Positions 24,572-37,217 of a stretch of 64,000 bases of DNA are shown piece by piece; within the stretch, counting starts at the first letter, position 1; each line of letters starts with the position of its first letter. A model generated the notes under the pieces. That model ran no database searches, had not been told where the DNA came from, and worked only from the letters and a program-made list of their open reading frames with translations. The position numbers and the translations under genes were made by a program. Source of the DNA: Eutypa lata (taxonomy: Eukaryota; Ascomycota; Sordariomycetes; Xylariales; Diatrypaceae); the NCBI GenBank assembly GCA_022661535.1, contig JAKULF010000006.1:310001-374000 (forward strand), in the 5' to 3' direction.

Positions 24572-26338
24572 GCGAATCTTTTATCCCGAAACGACGAAAA
24601 GTCACCCTATGATACCCTTCAAGATATTAGGCTATGTCGGTCACCCACAGTCGGAGCACAATAGAATTCATACCCGACATTCCAGTGTCTTGGCACGATT
24701 CTTTTGTAGCTGGGATATTTCCGTTTTATAGAGCGGACGGAATGTTTCGCTGGAGGAGATAGGGCTGTATTCGTTTCTGGCGTTCCGGCAGGTCCAAGAT
24801 GAGAGAATCTCTAGTTTGCAAAGGAAGGCGCCTACCAAGTGGTGTCCCAAACGGGCTCATATTCTTTCGAGCTTGTAGGCATCAGAGTCAATCTACTTGC
24901 TCTGTTTCCATGTAGTTTCTCGTGGTTTGTTCGTTAGGGATCGCATAGCTAAGGCGTACTTCTTCGGTTCTTTGTTCATTAATTTGAGGGGAAATTGATA
25001 CCTTGAGAGGAGTCTATAGTTATTCATGCTGTTCTGCCAAATTGTGATGTTTCAGTCAGAGGTTGTGTGTGTTCAATGTTCATAATCATTGTGGACGATA
25101 TTATATGTTTGGAGAAATAGTCTTCCCCATCTGTATCTCTACCAAGCCATCATGTACGTAAGTAAGAATACTTAGTAAGTAATTTAAGAGACAAACCACA
25201 ATGACTTATGTATACGCGTCTTATATAACACCAAGCCGTTATTGGCTAAATCCGTAGACTGCCGGAGAGTTGTAGATCAAATTATTGGACTTGGCATTAA
25301 TTACAAAGGTCTATGTTCCTCTCCTACTTACATAATAACAAACCTATACAATATAAGCCTGTAGGTGATGATACAGCTTGCTTAAGGTAGACACCCATAC
25401 GAAGTAACTTCGATAGTCTTCTACCTATTTCTAGATTTCTTGGACCGTCTAAGAATTTCAGGTTTAACGACTTGCTTTGAGTGTGTTTATTCATAAGTGG
25501 GAGATGATCATGATGTATGGATATGGGTAGTATGTACATTAATGATTCGCCTAGGAAGAGCACACCTCTTTCACTTGTTCACTTGAGCATGCGTAACACC
25601 TTCACTTTATAAATACCTATGTACTTATTGCTAACTCTGATATATATACATGGTGTGAAATCACCGGAAGTTAGGTAAAAGTGAAGGATACGGTAGCATG
25701 TCTTATACAGCCATTCCGCCATTGTAATGCACGACATGTACGAAGTACCCAGGTACACATCATCAATGAGCCACATGAAATTCGTTGCATTAACTGTATG
25801 TACTGGGTGTGGAGGGGCAACAGAGCAGCTTAGCCAATCCTGTGCGGATCTCACCCGTCAGGCCCATCAAAGGGGGGTCGTCTTAACCAAGGCTAACCTC
25901 TTTACAGAATATCAATAATACATACCTACCCCTACAACTTGTATGTACCACCTTGACTTGAAGCTCGGCCTTCAGGCACCTGGACAACTTTATCGGTCAA
26001 CTTCGTCGACTTGGAGAAACGCGAATCTTTTTTTTGTGAAATCCCTCCTCTTTCAGGAAATAAGTACCCTACAACATCGACGATCACTTCATTTGGTACA
26101 TACATAACTCTATACTTTTGTGATCTTCATTAGTTAGTCGATTTGTGTTCGCCGTTCATTCGGTTGAGCAGAGTTCATTCATAGCTATCATTCGACGCAT
26201 TTGTTGATTGTTGTATGCGGCAGGCATTCATAATATGACCTCGTCCTGCCTGTCCCGCATCTGCGCATAGCCGTTCTTCTCTCCGTCCTTACGCCTGTCC
26301 CGACTACCCCGTGTCTTCAAACGACGACCACCGCCATC
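24572..26338. other. Intergenic region between UBC2 and kinesin genes
   Basis: UBC2 3' flank on the left; the last about 250 nt before 26339 are C/T-rich and likely the kinesin leader. Open frames here (for example 25324-25563 and 25579-25854, minus) show no domain. No RNA gene is seen. Confidence 0.6.
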
Positions 26339-29280
26339 ATGTCGGGCGCCAATACTATCAAGGTCGTCGCCCGGTTCCGGCCTCAAAACAAGATCGAGCT
26401 GGCATCGGGCGGCCAGCCCATAGTGTCATTCCAGAGTGAGGACACTTGTTCCGTCAATGTAAGTTTTATGATAACCTCAAATATTACTGGTCTCCTTCAA
26501 ATATTATTCTGTGCTGCATACTAACCATCTTTTTTTCTCCCGGTAAAGTCGGCCGAGGCGGCTGGCTCCTTCACTTTTGACCGTGTCTTTGACATGGCCG
26601 GCCGCCAAAACGACATTTTCGAATACTCCATCAAACCTACTGTAGACGATATCCTCAACGGATACAATGGAACAGTCTTCGCATATGGCCAAACAGGTGC
26701 CGGAAAGTCCTACACCATGATGGGTACAAGCATAGAAGATGACGAGGGCAAGGGTGTCACACCACGTATTATTGAACAGATTTTTAGTAGCATTATGTCC
26801 AGCCCGCCAACCATCGAATATACTGTCAGAGTTAGCTACATGGAGATTTACATGGAGCGCATTCGCGATCTGTTAGCCCCGCAAAACGACAACCTACCTG
26901 TTCACGAGGAAAGGAACCGAGGAGTCTATGTAAAAGGCCTCCTAGAGATCTATGTTTCGAGTGTTGAGGAAGTTTTCGAGGTTATGAAGAGAGGAGGCAA
27001 TGCCAGAGCAGTTGCTGCAACCAACATGAACCAGGAGTCGTCCCGTTCTCACTCTATTTTCGTCATTACCGTGACACAGAAGAACCTCGAGACCGGTTCA
27101 TCCAAGAGCGGTCAACTGTTCTTGGTTGATTTGGCTGGTAGTGAAAAGGTCGGCAAGACTGGCGCTAGTGGTCAAACCCTCGAAGAAGCGAAGAAGATCA
27201 ACAAGAGTTTGAGTGCCCTGGGTATGGTCATTAACGCCTTAACTGACGGCCGATCCTCACACGTACCTTATCGAGATTCCAAGTTAACGAGAATATTGCA
27301 AGAGTCTTTGGGTGGTAACAGTCGGACAACTCTTATTATCAACTGTTCCCCTAGTAGCTACAACGATGCCGAAACCCTCAGTACCCTACGGTTCGGTATG
27401 AGAGCCAAGTCTATCAAGAACAAGGCTAAAGTCAATGCTGAGCTCAGTCCTGCCGAACTCAAGGCTATGCTGGCTAAGGCTAAGGCAAATATGACGAATT
27501 TCGAGAATTATATTTCCAACCTAGAAGGCGAGGTACAGCAATGGCGATCCGGTGAGGCGGTACCCAAAAATCAATGGGTACCACCTATGTCAGCGGATGG
27601 CGTTACCACGGCAAAGGCGGATACCAGGGGCGCTCGACCTTCGACACCTTCCCGCCTAATACCGGAAAGCCGGGCTGAGACGCCGTCGTTGACGGAACGC
27701 TCAGGCACTCCTAGCCTTCCCTTGGATAAGGATGAGAGGGAAGAGTTCCTGAGAAGAGAGAACGAGCTTCAGGATCAACTAGCAGAGAAGGAGTCGGCTG
27801 TCGCAGCTGCTGAGAAGAGTCTTCAAGAGACTAAGGAGGAGATGGCCTTTTTGAAAGAACATGATAGCAAGCTTGGCAAGGAGAACGAAAAGCTTACTAC
27901 AGAGGTTAATGAGGCCAAGATGCAGCTCGAGCGCCTAACATTCGAGAGCAAGGAAGCCCAGATCACCATGGATGCTTTGAAGGAGGCCAATTCCGAGTTG
28001 ACGACAGAGTTGGACGAGGTGAAGCAACAGCTGCTTGACGTGAAGATGACCGCCAAGGAGACGACTGCCGTCCTGGATGAAAAAGAAAAGAAGAAGGCGG
28101 AGAAGATGGCTCAAATGATGGCAGGCTTCGATCTGGGCGGCGATGTCTTCAGCGCCAACGAACAAGCCATTGCCAAGGCTATCCAGCAAGTTGATGCATT
28201 GTTCGAGCAAAGCTCAACTGGGGACCCTATCCCGCCGGATGATCTAAAGGATCTGAAGGAGAAGCTCGTGGAGACGCAGGGCATTGTTCGGCAGACCGAG
28301 CTTTCTCTCTACAGCGGTGTGTCAGGTGATGCCGAGACCCGACGAAGGATGGAGCTCGAAGCTCGTCTCGAAAGCTTGCAACAGGAGTTCGAGGATCTCC
28401 TCAGTCGGAATCTTAGCGAGGCTGATGTCGAGGAAGTCAAGGGGCGCCTGCAGAAGGCCTATGCTGACAAGCAGACGACAAAGATGGAGTTGGTTGATGA
28501 ACTCAAGGCGGACATTGCCCAAAAATCATCCGAGAATGCTCGCATGAAGACGCTCATCGATGACTTGCAGAGCCGCATCAAGACTGGTGCTGTCGCAGCG
28601 CCTGGTCTGGCCAACGGCAAGACAATCCAGCAACAGATTGCTGAATTCGATGTCATGAAGAAGAGCCTGATGCGAGATTTGCAGAACCGCTGTGAGCGTG
28701 TCGTCGAGCTGGAGATTTCACTCGATGAAACCCGAGAGCAGTACAACAACGTGTTGCGGTCCTCCAATAACCGTGCTCAACAGAAGAAAATGGCCTTCCT
28801 TGAGCGCAACCTAGAGCAGCTTACTCAAGTCCAACGGCAACTTGTTGAGCAGAACGGGGCCCTGAAGAAGGAAGTCGCCATTGCTGAGAGGAAACTCATC
28901 GCCAGAAATGAGCGCATCTCTAGTCTGGAGAGCTTGTTGCAGGATAGCCAAGAGAAGCTCACTGCTGCGAACCACAGGTGCGTTAAACCCGTTTACCCAA
29001 CTTTCTATGCCCATTTGATACTGACCATAATTGTAGATTCGAGTCCCAACTCACTGCTGTCAAGGAGCGTCTCGAAGCAGCTAAGGCTGGCTCCACTCGT
29101 GGTCTTAACTCGCCTGGTGCTGGCGGATTCAGCTTCAGTAACGCAGGAAGCCGTATTGCAAAGCCGCTCCGTGGCGGAGGTGCTGCCGGTGATGCCCCAC
29201 CCGCTGTCCCAACTGTCAGCAGCCTGCAGAGCGAGGGTAACACCGGCAAGCGAAGCAGCTGGTTCTTCCAGAAGGGTTAA
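26339..29280 (+). CDS. kinA: Conventional kinesin heavy chain (kinesin-1)
   Basis: Plus-end microtubule motor that moves vesicles and dynein towards hyphal tips. Exons 26339-26458, 26549-28977, 29037-29280; 930 residues, close to the known fungal conventional kinesins. The motor domain (about 1-330) has GQTGAGKS (P-loop, 87-94), NQESSRSHS (switch I), VDLAGSEK (switch II) and HVPYRDSKLTRILQ. The neck follows at about 335-375 (LSPAELKAMLAKAK), then a Pro/Ser/Thr-rich hinge, heptad coiled coil from about 425 to 850, and the globular tail (LNSPGAGGFSFSNAGSRIAKPLRGG) ending SSWFFQKG. Exon 1 covers only the first 40 residues. The second intron (59 nt) splits an Arg codon; without splicing the frame runs on into a false C-terminus. 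Fungal kinesin-1 typically works without light chains. Confidence 0.97.
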
Positions 29281-32110
29281 GAGAAAGTCACGCATACAGA
29301 CACATACATGATCGAATCGTTGCAATTTGATAACAAGGCGATCGGGGAAATGATCAGCTAGGACAGTTCACTCGACAACGACATTTGTCTAGGGGTGGGA
29401 TTGACTGCAAACTACAGAGGCCATGCGACGGAGTTCACACCTAGATGTTTTTTTGTTTTGTGTGTGTGAAAGATACTACACTACAGGATTATACCCCAAC
29501 TCTCTCTCTCTCATATTCTCTCCCCGAACAGCACAAGATCGTGATTTGATTTTCCCCTTGATCCTACCCCGCTAGATTTCTTTCCCTCTCCCCCACCCTC
29601 TCCATTATCATGACAGGAATGACATGGCATGGCATTGCACAGCCGTAACGCAAGGATGAAAGAATTATCAATGTAGAGTTTTCTTTTTCTTTTTCAAAGG
29701 GAAGGCGGGGGGTGTTTTTTCCCTTCTTCTTCCAAGTTAGGTACCTAGAGTTTGGAGTGCTGAGCTGAGAGGAACCTTAGACGGGCATGTCGAGACATAG
29801 CCAGCCAATCAGCCAGCCCACCCATTCTGACGAGCATTATGTTGAGTAAGAAAGACCAAAGAAGGGGAAAGGAAATGGAAAGGGGGGGAGGGGAAGGGGA
29901 TGAGGGTTTGATGAAGTCAAGGGAGGCTACAGGCAGGCTATGATGTATGTATGTATGCACGTTGTGTGATGGGGCGATAACGAAACGGGATAACGCGATT
30001 TACGTGTTTCGTTTGTCTAGACTACCTTACTTACTACTTGCTTGGTAAACTACTTACCTATTACTCACTATTGCCGATATTGCCTTGTGCCTTTGGTTGT
30101 CTGCATTAGACCAGCTGGTATCTGAGGGGATTTGCCACAGATCAATGGGATTCCTCCCTTACGAGTTAAATTGTGGTGCTGTTATCTTCCATGGCATGCG
30201 TACGTGCATGTGTGTGTGTATGTGTGATAGGGTATAAACCTGATTATGCAATATGTGTGTGTATGTAATGGAGATGGTGATTATGTGAACTGATGAAGAC
30301 CGGTCGCCTGAATGTACCTACGTAGCTTACTGCTAGTAATACTACCAACATCGTGCCAGAGGGAAAACCGTAGCAGTTGATTGTGATAGTGATGGCAGAT
30401 GGTGGTTTGGTGTTCTACCTAGGTGCTAGGTACTAACGGTGCAGATCGAATATGGCACCTGCTCTTCTCTCTATTCACTACGTGATATAGGAGTAAGTTA
30501 CCTATATGTAAGAAAGCCATGTAGATAGATATATTTGGGTAATATAGCGAGTAGGATGGTGTATCAAAGGCGATGACGACTTCGTGTGGAGGGGAGGATG
30601 AGGATGAGGATGAGGATGGAGTTCAGGATTAGAGAGTATTTGTTGGATTTGAAGAGTAAGGTAGGGATCATCAATTTCTTTGTTTTTGAGGATGCAGTTG
30701 GAATACCTCGCCAGGTCATACGTGTGTATGTGGTAGGTACTGAGCATAGGAATAGTGGTAAGATTCTCCCCAACCTACTCCTACCTACATAGGTAGTATC
30801 TATCACCCACCAACCTGCAACGTACTCTTAGTTACCACCAAGTCTAGTTAATCCTCATACACTCACCAAAGCAATCCAGAGCTGTTCTATCTATCACTTC
30901 ATACATATATAGCATATTTAACTTCAAATAGCATCTATAAGCACAAAGCTACGTATATGTTCTTCGCGAAGTGGGTGGGTTGGTAGGCAAAGCATTTGAT
31001 TGACTGAGTAGAGGCTGATGTTCCATCTCTAGATCTGTAGCGACATAAATAGATGAATGGTTTTCGTTACATATATCGAAGGTCAGACTAAAATTGGCAT
31101 CTACCTTTGAAGTGTCTAGGAATAGGACAGTACGGCGCATGTTCGTTTGTCATGTAGTTGGTTGGTTAGTTGGCTTATTGGCATGTTGGCTTTGCCCCGG
31201 AGAGTTGACAAAATGAACGCCTACCTGTGACGAGGGGCGAGTGTTGGCTTACCGTATAATTGAGTGAGCGAGGCAGCAGGGTAGTGAGGTTCGGCTTACA
31301 CATGTGTGCACGTAGACAGACCCAAAAAAGGGCGCCTACTCACTCACTGCTATACGCACAAGTAATAAATGATGTGAGCAAGAATCCCGAGAGAAAGAAG
31401 AAGAAAGTCACACAGCATAGTTGGTGAAGCGTAAATTAACTAGGCCATACCATGCATTGTACCGGGTATGGTTATAGTATAGGGATTATTTGCGCTGGGC
31501 GGAAAGAATATAACTCTAGTTACTAGAGTAAGTAGATAGAAGATCAGTCAACAGCGCAAAGACTGGTGATATAAGCAGGGTAGTAATCGTCAGTAGACTT
31601 GACCTAATAAAGTATGTCACTCATATAAACTCTACTGTTATGAACACAGACAAGACGGGCGCTAGTTTGTATAACAAAGTTATAGATTCATCCAAATGCT
31701 TGTTTTGGTTTTTTTTGGGGGTTTTTTTTTTCATTGGTGTAATGGCTTGCTTTACCTGGGCCCTTAATATCCATGGTATTTAAAATGATAGTCAGTTTTC
31801 ACAATATCTCCCGTCGTCTGTACCTGCGCCTAATGGATCATCCCATTCGTAAAATATCCACAAGGCTTAATTACATAGCCTAACCTGCATAATAACCTCA
31901 AGTACCCATGTACTACACGCGGCTAAAAACAATATCCATCTGGTGTAGAAATACACATCAATTCGAGTTTGAATCTAGCCAAGAGATTCCTTGGCCAGCT
32001 GAGACACTGGTGTGATGTGGTGCAACATAGTGCAGTGTGGTAAAGTAGAACAGAGCGTGCCAACAAATTTTGAAGTGCGAAAAAGCAAAGCCTACCCTAC
32101 CGGATTACTT
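29281..32110. other. Intergenic region downstream of kinesin
   Basis: 2.8 kb of 3' flanks from two convergent genes. Contains CT/GT microsatellites (about 29499-29515, 30205-30225), GTAG/CATA tracts and a GGATGA tandem repeat. Short open frames at 30502-30806 are products of the repeat. No gene is supported. Confidence 0.6.
30595..30619 (+). repeat. 6-bp tandem repeat (GGATGA) x4
   Basis: Four near-exact GGATGA units in intergenic DNA; it keeps short frames open on both strands by chance. Confidence 0.8.
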
Positions 32111-33265
32111 TCAGTTCTCGACCTTCTTAGCAAAGCGGAGGATGACGAGCAGCTCGGGGATGACGATAGCCATCCACGCAAGCGAGAGGACGAAGCCGAC
32201 CAAGAAGATCTTGACGTAGAGCTTGATGAGGCGGACCCACGAGGCGCGGGAGAAGGTGGTCCACGCGTCCTTGACGGTGACGTAGCCCCGGCCGCCGACG
32301 ATGGCCGGCTCCAGCTTGCCCTGGAAGGAGCGGTCGAAGGGGACGATGGTCTCGTCCTCCTCGGGGAGCAGGGACGCCTGGACGCGCGTCAAGACCACGT
32401 GCGCGGGGATCACGAGGAACACCTTGAGGGTCATCGACAGCACGAGCACGACCAGGGCCTTCCAGACGTCGGCGGGGGTGCCCTCGGGCACGGTACCCGG
32501 CTGGGCGGCGCTCCACTCGGGGAGGCCGAGGGCGCTGCCCACGAGCCGCGGCAGGAACGACGAGAGCTCGAGCGCGAAGAAGTACAGGACGATGGGGAGG
32601 CTGGTGGCGCGGAATGTCTTGCCGAAGGGCGTCAGGCGGCGCCAGAACGGCTTCGGGCTCGGCGCCGAGATCACGACGTGCAGCCAGGCCGTGTAGAGCT
32701 GGACGAGGGCGACGGCGCAGACGGGGCCCGCCACCAGCGACGGCACGAACGCGCTCACCAGGATCCCGTAGATGAACATCGTCCCCGCGAACATGGCCAC
32801 CCAGGCCGCGAACCCCCGGAAGTACGAGAGCCACCCGCTGATGCCGTACAGGGTGCGGTGGGTCGCGCGGAACGAGGCCGTGATCGCGCGGGTCTCGGAG
32901 CCGGCGGATTCGGAGGCGAAAGCGGGAGCGGCGGCGTCGTCGCCCGGGAGGGACTGCGCGTCGTCGTTGAGGGAGACGGGCTCGTAGGCCGGTGGGGACG
33001 GGTCCTCGATCATGGCCAGCACTGGGTAGATGTTGTTGAGGGTGTAGCTGATCTGTAGGCAGGTTGCGAGTTAGTATTGTGGTTCGCCATCTCGATATAC
33101 TTTTGACTTGGCCTGTTCTGTGCTGTTCGTACGTACCATCATGAGAAATGGAAGGAAAATGATCACATCCAAAACGAGTAGACCCCAACCCCAACCGGGC
33201 AGCTCGTACCCACCCATGGTGGCCTCTCCCCGCCGGTAAACAGCGTGAGCTACTTCGCGATACAT
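32111..33265 (-). CDS. Multispan membrane protein with PPAY motif, function unknown
   Basis: Exons 33137-33265 and 32111-33052 (minus), one 84-nt intron (GTACGT...ACTAAC...CAG); 356 residues. Starts MYREVAHAVYRRGEATMGGY. I count five to six hydrophobic segments: about 28-48, 119-140, 142-170, 195-218, 245-268 and 325-350. Between the first two lies a Pro/Ser/Asp-rich loop with PSPPAYEPVSLNDD; PPAY (63-66) fits the PPxY consensus bound by WW domains of Rsp5/Nedd4-type ubiquitin ligases. The protein resembles a conserved fungal family of unknown role; I do not recognise a transport motif. The coding DNA is strongly GC-rich, so long open frames on other strands are shadows. Confidence 0.85.
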
Positions 33266-35115
33266 CTTCGATCGCTTACTAGCTATATCGTTCGTACTAT
33301 GACGGTATAAATAATGTTGTTGTAGATAGATAGATAGAAGTTACGGAAAGAAAATAGGGAGATACAACGAAAAAAGGAAATTCGAATTAAAAGTGAGACA
33401 AAAGTTGACAATATTTAGTTAGTTTAGACAATTGAGGGAGGGAAAAGAAAAGCTGAGAACAAAGAAGGGAAAGGTGGGCATAGAGAGTGAGAGCTGACGA
33501 ATGAGCCTTATAAGAGAAGCTCGGTTCGGTTCGGGGGCTGAAGGCGAACAACTAACTACTACCTACATAGGTACTTCGTATGTACGTACAAGGGTTGATT
33601 GGGCCATACCAATCTAGAACTCGTAAGGCAACAGCGTCGCCTTTTGCGTCTACATAGTTATGTACTTTAGCAGCTTAGCTTAGGGGCCCGTCAGCCCGTC
33701 TGCCTGCCCTGCGCCCCGACCGTGCCGCATAGATGCCGCTAAACCCGGCGCGTAACAGGTATGAGACGCCTGAAGCTGCACGTCAGTCAGCCAAGCTATC
33801 CAAAAGTACCCGTATAAATCACTTCATCAATATTCCCGACACAAATGATATGGTAACGGGTTTAACACCGATGTGGGGCTCTCTATGAATCGGGTTATAG
33901 TGCATTCGCTGCTTTTGCCCAGGGTCGGCTTAGTCAGTTATTGGGCACGTAACTGAGCCGGTGCTTTCATAAACGGAGTTTAAGGTAAACTGTAGTTAGG
34001 TAGTTATCGGGCATGTTCTCAAGCAGAAGCAGGCTTTTGCTGGTGGCCAATGGGCACCCTGTTGCCCCTTAGAGGGAATGGGCCGGTCCGAAATCACCAA
34101 ATTATGTATCAATTGTGGTTACGTAAGCAACTTGTTGATTCTAAAGGCTTTCTATTCTTCGAATTGCTGGATTGCTGAATACCGCTGCTGAATGAAGTCA
34201 TCACCACCCCATTATGGGCTAGTTTGACGAATATCACGATGTTGAGTTGACCTTCTGCTGCCACTTACTTTACCACCTATGCTTTCTTGCTGCTTAAGCA
34301 TGTAAGAACTATATTTTTACCATATTTGGCAGCTAAGGAATATCTCTTTATATAGACGATAAATTTTTTTTATTACGTTTTGTGAAGAGTTAGGGGTCAT
34401 TTTATTGGTCTCAAGAAGTTTGATGTATTGTCAGGAACCTAGGTCGGAAATATCTAGTTACATAGGTGCTATTCCGGCTACAAACGCCGGAATGGTGACG
34501 TCTGACACCGAATCCCTCCGTTTGACCTGGTGGCTCTCAGCCACTACGTTGCTATCCCACCTAATAAATATCCCACACGTTTTATACTAATCATAATTTG
34601 GTTGCAATGTCCAATTCAACAGCTTCTCAATAAACCGCTCAAATTCCTTTTCATGGTAAGAACTCGAAGGGTCAGTCTCAGGGAAGCTGGACACGGAAAC
34701 AGAAATTCTAGACTAATAGGTTGAGAAGAGTAAAGTGAGAGACAATAATAGGAAAATATATTAAATCGCTCATGAGGATCATTATGGAAATGCATGGTAT
34801 CATCTTGCCGTCTGCCCTGAAACAACCCAGCCTTCAATTGGTAGAAAAGGGCCTCAGGATCACCCCCCAGAGGCGGAAATCAAGCATTGCCATTGGAAGA
34901 TAACGACCAGGCTGTTTAAGATACATGCCACCTTCACCGGGCGATATGAATTACCCCTCTTTCCGGCGTGGCGAGTCAATGCTTTTCTTTTCTGTCTAGC
35001 ACCCTCTTTCACGAAGTATTAATAAGAGAAGGCCTGCGGTATTTGCTCACGACCAAAATTTGTTCTAAATCCTCTCACTTTGCGTTAAAGTCTGCGGAAG
35101 AGCCTGTGATAGATC
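33266..35115. other. Intergenic region between divergent genes
   Basis: Left end is the promoter side of the membrane-protein gene; right end is upstream of the 698-residue gene. AT-rich, with GATA and GTAG microsatellites. Short open frames at 34405-34837 show no domain. No gene or RNA is supported. Confidence 0.6.
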
Positions 35116-37212
35116 ATGACGCTGCAGCTAGGATTCGGGCCGGGGACTGTCGATGGCATTCAACTCGGCATCAATGAATTCGCTTCAGCCTTGTTAGTAG
35201 GCGAAAGATTCGGGTCTATATTTACGCGGTCAGAAAATGCACAACTCTTCGAAAACCTAGCGGCAGGAGCCAAGGTCTCTATACAAGAACTCCCGCCATG
35301 GCTTCATCGGGTGCAGTTTGCTCGGACAACGCTCATGCATGGCGAAAATATGAGGCCAATTACCGACATCAGGACTATGAACTCTATTCAGACCAAGACT
35401 CTAGAGGGTCTTGCCACGTTCGTCACGCTCTGCTGCCAATGGACGCATACGCCGCATGCAACTGCTGCCCGCTTTATACGGGAGCTCATCACAGGGGACT
35501 TGGGTCCAATAGTTGACCCGGGCTACCTTCGAAAGTCACCTAAGTCGATCATCAAAAAGCTCGAAATGCTGATAGACCGTTTCATCCGCGCCACTATTGA
35601 TTCTGATGCGGGTTCGCCTCAATCTGTGGAAGTGCAGAACTCACTAGCTCAGCTCTCTGTTAAGGCAGGACGAGTGTCCTTCAACCCGTTCCGGTCTGAC
35701 CGGCTCACCGCTTCAGACAAACAACTACTAGCCTGTATGTTGGGATCCAAACCAGAAGCAAGTCCTGACCAAGAGTCATCCGGTCACGGAGCATATGATT
35801 TGTCCCTAGCTCGACCCCTTCACAAGGATAGCCGTGTGCATGACACAGTTTCTATAACATCTGCATCTATTGCGATAGCAGCCGCTGCGAATAACGCAGA
35901 TGTGTATGTAGAATGTCGTACAGAAGATAGTGTGTTTTATCTCCCCAAAGAACCACTCAATGGACTTTCCAATGGCCTTACGCCCCTGTTCCTGGTCCGA
36001 CTTTGGTTATGTCAACCCCCGTCGCACGTGAGCAACATGATTGACGTATACAACCAGCACTTTACCAAGCCTGGGGAGCTGGAATCGGCGCAAGAGGAAG
36101 CGCCAATGAGTATGAGCTATCCTACGATATATGGGGGGCATCTTGAACTCAGTATGGCCGCTGCCAATATCTTGGGCTTTGATCCACAATACACGGTAAT
36201 TGAGAGAGAAAAGGCAATATCCCAGCTATGGCAACAAGCATTTGATTACGGCTTTACACTCCGTTTGCAAAGGTCTTCCGAGCACTGGCAAGCGTATCTG
36301 CACCTGGAACACTCTTCTGGTGATAATTTTGAGCTATCAGACAAAGCGGTTCGTCTCGCTAAACTTTTAGCGAACCATGGTAGTAGACGGGAGAAGTGGC
36401 TTCAAAAGACTCCAAATCAGTCTAAACTGCTCCTCGCTGCTACAAAGATCATCGATGACCTTTATAGCCTTGAGAATTATGATAGGGAAACTTTAACAAG
36501 GGAACTACTCGCAGGCTCTGCTTTGATCAAGCTTGCAATGACAGTCGGGGCGCTCCATCAGATGACTCATAGTGATGGTACTGAACTATCTGCTTACGCT
36601 ATAAGCTCTGAGATCCTTCAGGAAGGGAATACGATTCTCTGGGACTTCTTAACGAATGCAATGGGCAGAGGTGTTGGCACAATGTGCCTGATTCTAGCCA
36701 CAGGTGCTTTATGGACTGGTACGACATCTGAGGCAGCATGGCCAATTTCCCAGCAGAACCAAGTCCGAGTAAGCCAGAATTCTATTTACGAAAGCTCTGC
36801 AGATCACACCGTACTAGGCAAGGTTGGACCTCACGGAGTCGTCGTACTAGAAATTGTGCGGAACCCTGTCCAATTTGCCCTCTTCGGACTATCCAAACCT
36901 GTTGTGTTCTTCACCAGAGGTTCCATACCTTTGCTAGGTCGCGATACTCGAGATGGTTACATCTTGACATCGCGGCAGAGAATCACTCGTTCAAAAGATG
37001 GTGTACAACTCCAGAGCCGTGCAGCTGAAAGCGCCGATAGTAACGCTATCAAGTATTCAGATCCCGTCATTACCGTCGAGCCCGACACGTCGGACGAGCT
37101 CAGATCGACAATAATCTGTGCCTGGTATGGGGGCGATCTCGCCTTTGAGATTGACCCGCTCATGGCTATATTGAACGTTTCTAAACCCGTGAACAATCTA
37201 GGCAAACTCTAA
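35116..37212 (+). CDS. Unknown 698-residue protein at the edge of the repeat block
   Basis: Uninterrupted single-exon reading frame of 698 residues from the first ATG (MTLQLGFGPGTV). I do not recognise the family. It is mostly soluble-looking, with one hydrophobic stretch at about 510-530 (GRGVGTMCLILATGALWTG). N-terminal part has a helical look (INEFASALLVGERFG...LPPWLHRVQFARTTL). The start fits fungal proteins that open with 'LGFGPGTVDG', but no motif gives a function. The frame is intact, so the gene is not visibly damaged by RIP although it abuts a fully RIP-mutated block. The stop codon (37210-37212) lies 5 bp before the proposed LTR, so the native C-terminus may have been cut or moved by the insertion. 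Orphan or lineage-specific gene is my best guess. Confidence 0.7.
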   Translation: MTLQLGFGPGTVDGIQLGINEFASALLVGERFGSIFTRSENAQLFENLAAGAKVSIQELPPWLHRVQFARTTLMHGENMRPITDIRTMNSIQTKTLEGLATFVTLCCQWTHTPHATAARFIRELITGDLGPIVDPGYLRKSPKSIIKKLEMLIDRFIRATIDSDAGSPQSVEVQNSLAQLSVKAGRVSFNPFRSDRLTASDKQLLACMLGSKPEASPDQESSGHGAYDLSLARPLHKDSRVHDTVSITSASIAIAAAANNADVYVECRTEDSVFYLPKEPLNGLSNGLTPLFLVRLWLCQPPSHVSNMIDVYNQHFTKPGELESAQEEAPMSMSYPTIYGGHLELSMAAANILGFDPQYTVIEREKAISQLWQQAFDYGFTLRLQRSSEHWQAYLHLEHSSGDNFELSDKAVRLAKLLANHGSRREKWLQKTPNQSKLLLAATKIIDDLYSLENYDRETLTRELLAGSALIKLAMTVGALHQMTHSDGTELSAYAISSEILQEGNTILWDFLTNAMGRGVGTMCLILATGALWTGTTSEAAWPISQQNQVRVSQNSIYESSADHTVLGKVGPHGVVVLEIVRNPVQFALFGLSKPVVFFTRGSIPLLGRDTRDGYILTSRQRITRSKDGVQLQSRAAESADSNAIKYSDPVITVEPDTSDELRSTIICAWYGGDLAFEIDPLMAILNVSKPVNNLGKL

Positions 37213-37217
37213 GACCC

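Noticed and set aside
32012..33058. Plus-strand frame of 348 residues opposite the membrane protein, and a 355-residue minus frame at 32127-33194
   Set aside because: High GC keeps all frames open. The true frame has membrane segments and a spliced conserved start; the others are Arg/Gly/Glu-rich shadows without structure.
37205..37217. LTR of element 1 starting upstream, inside the last codons of the 698-residue gene
   Set aside because: Thirteen bases match the second repeat copy under RIP rules, but in nearly pure A/T sequence this can be chance; the TG at 37218 gives proper LTR termini. Left as an uncertainty.
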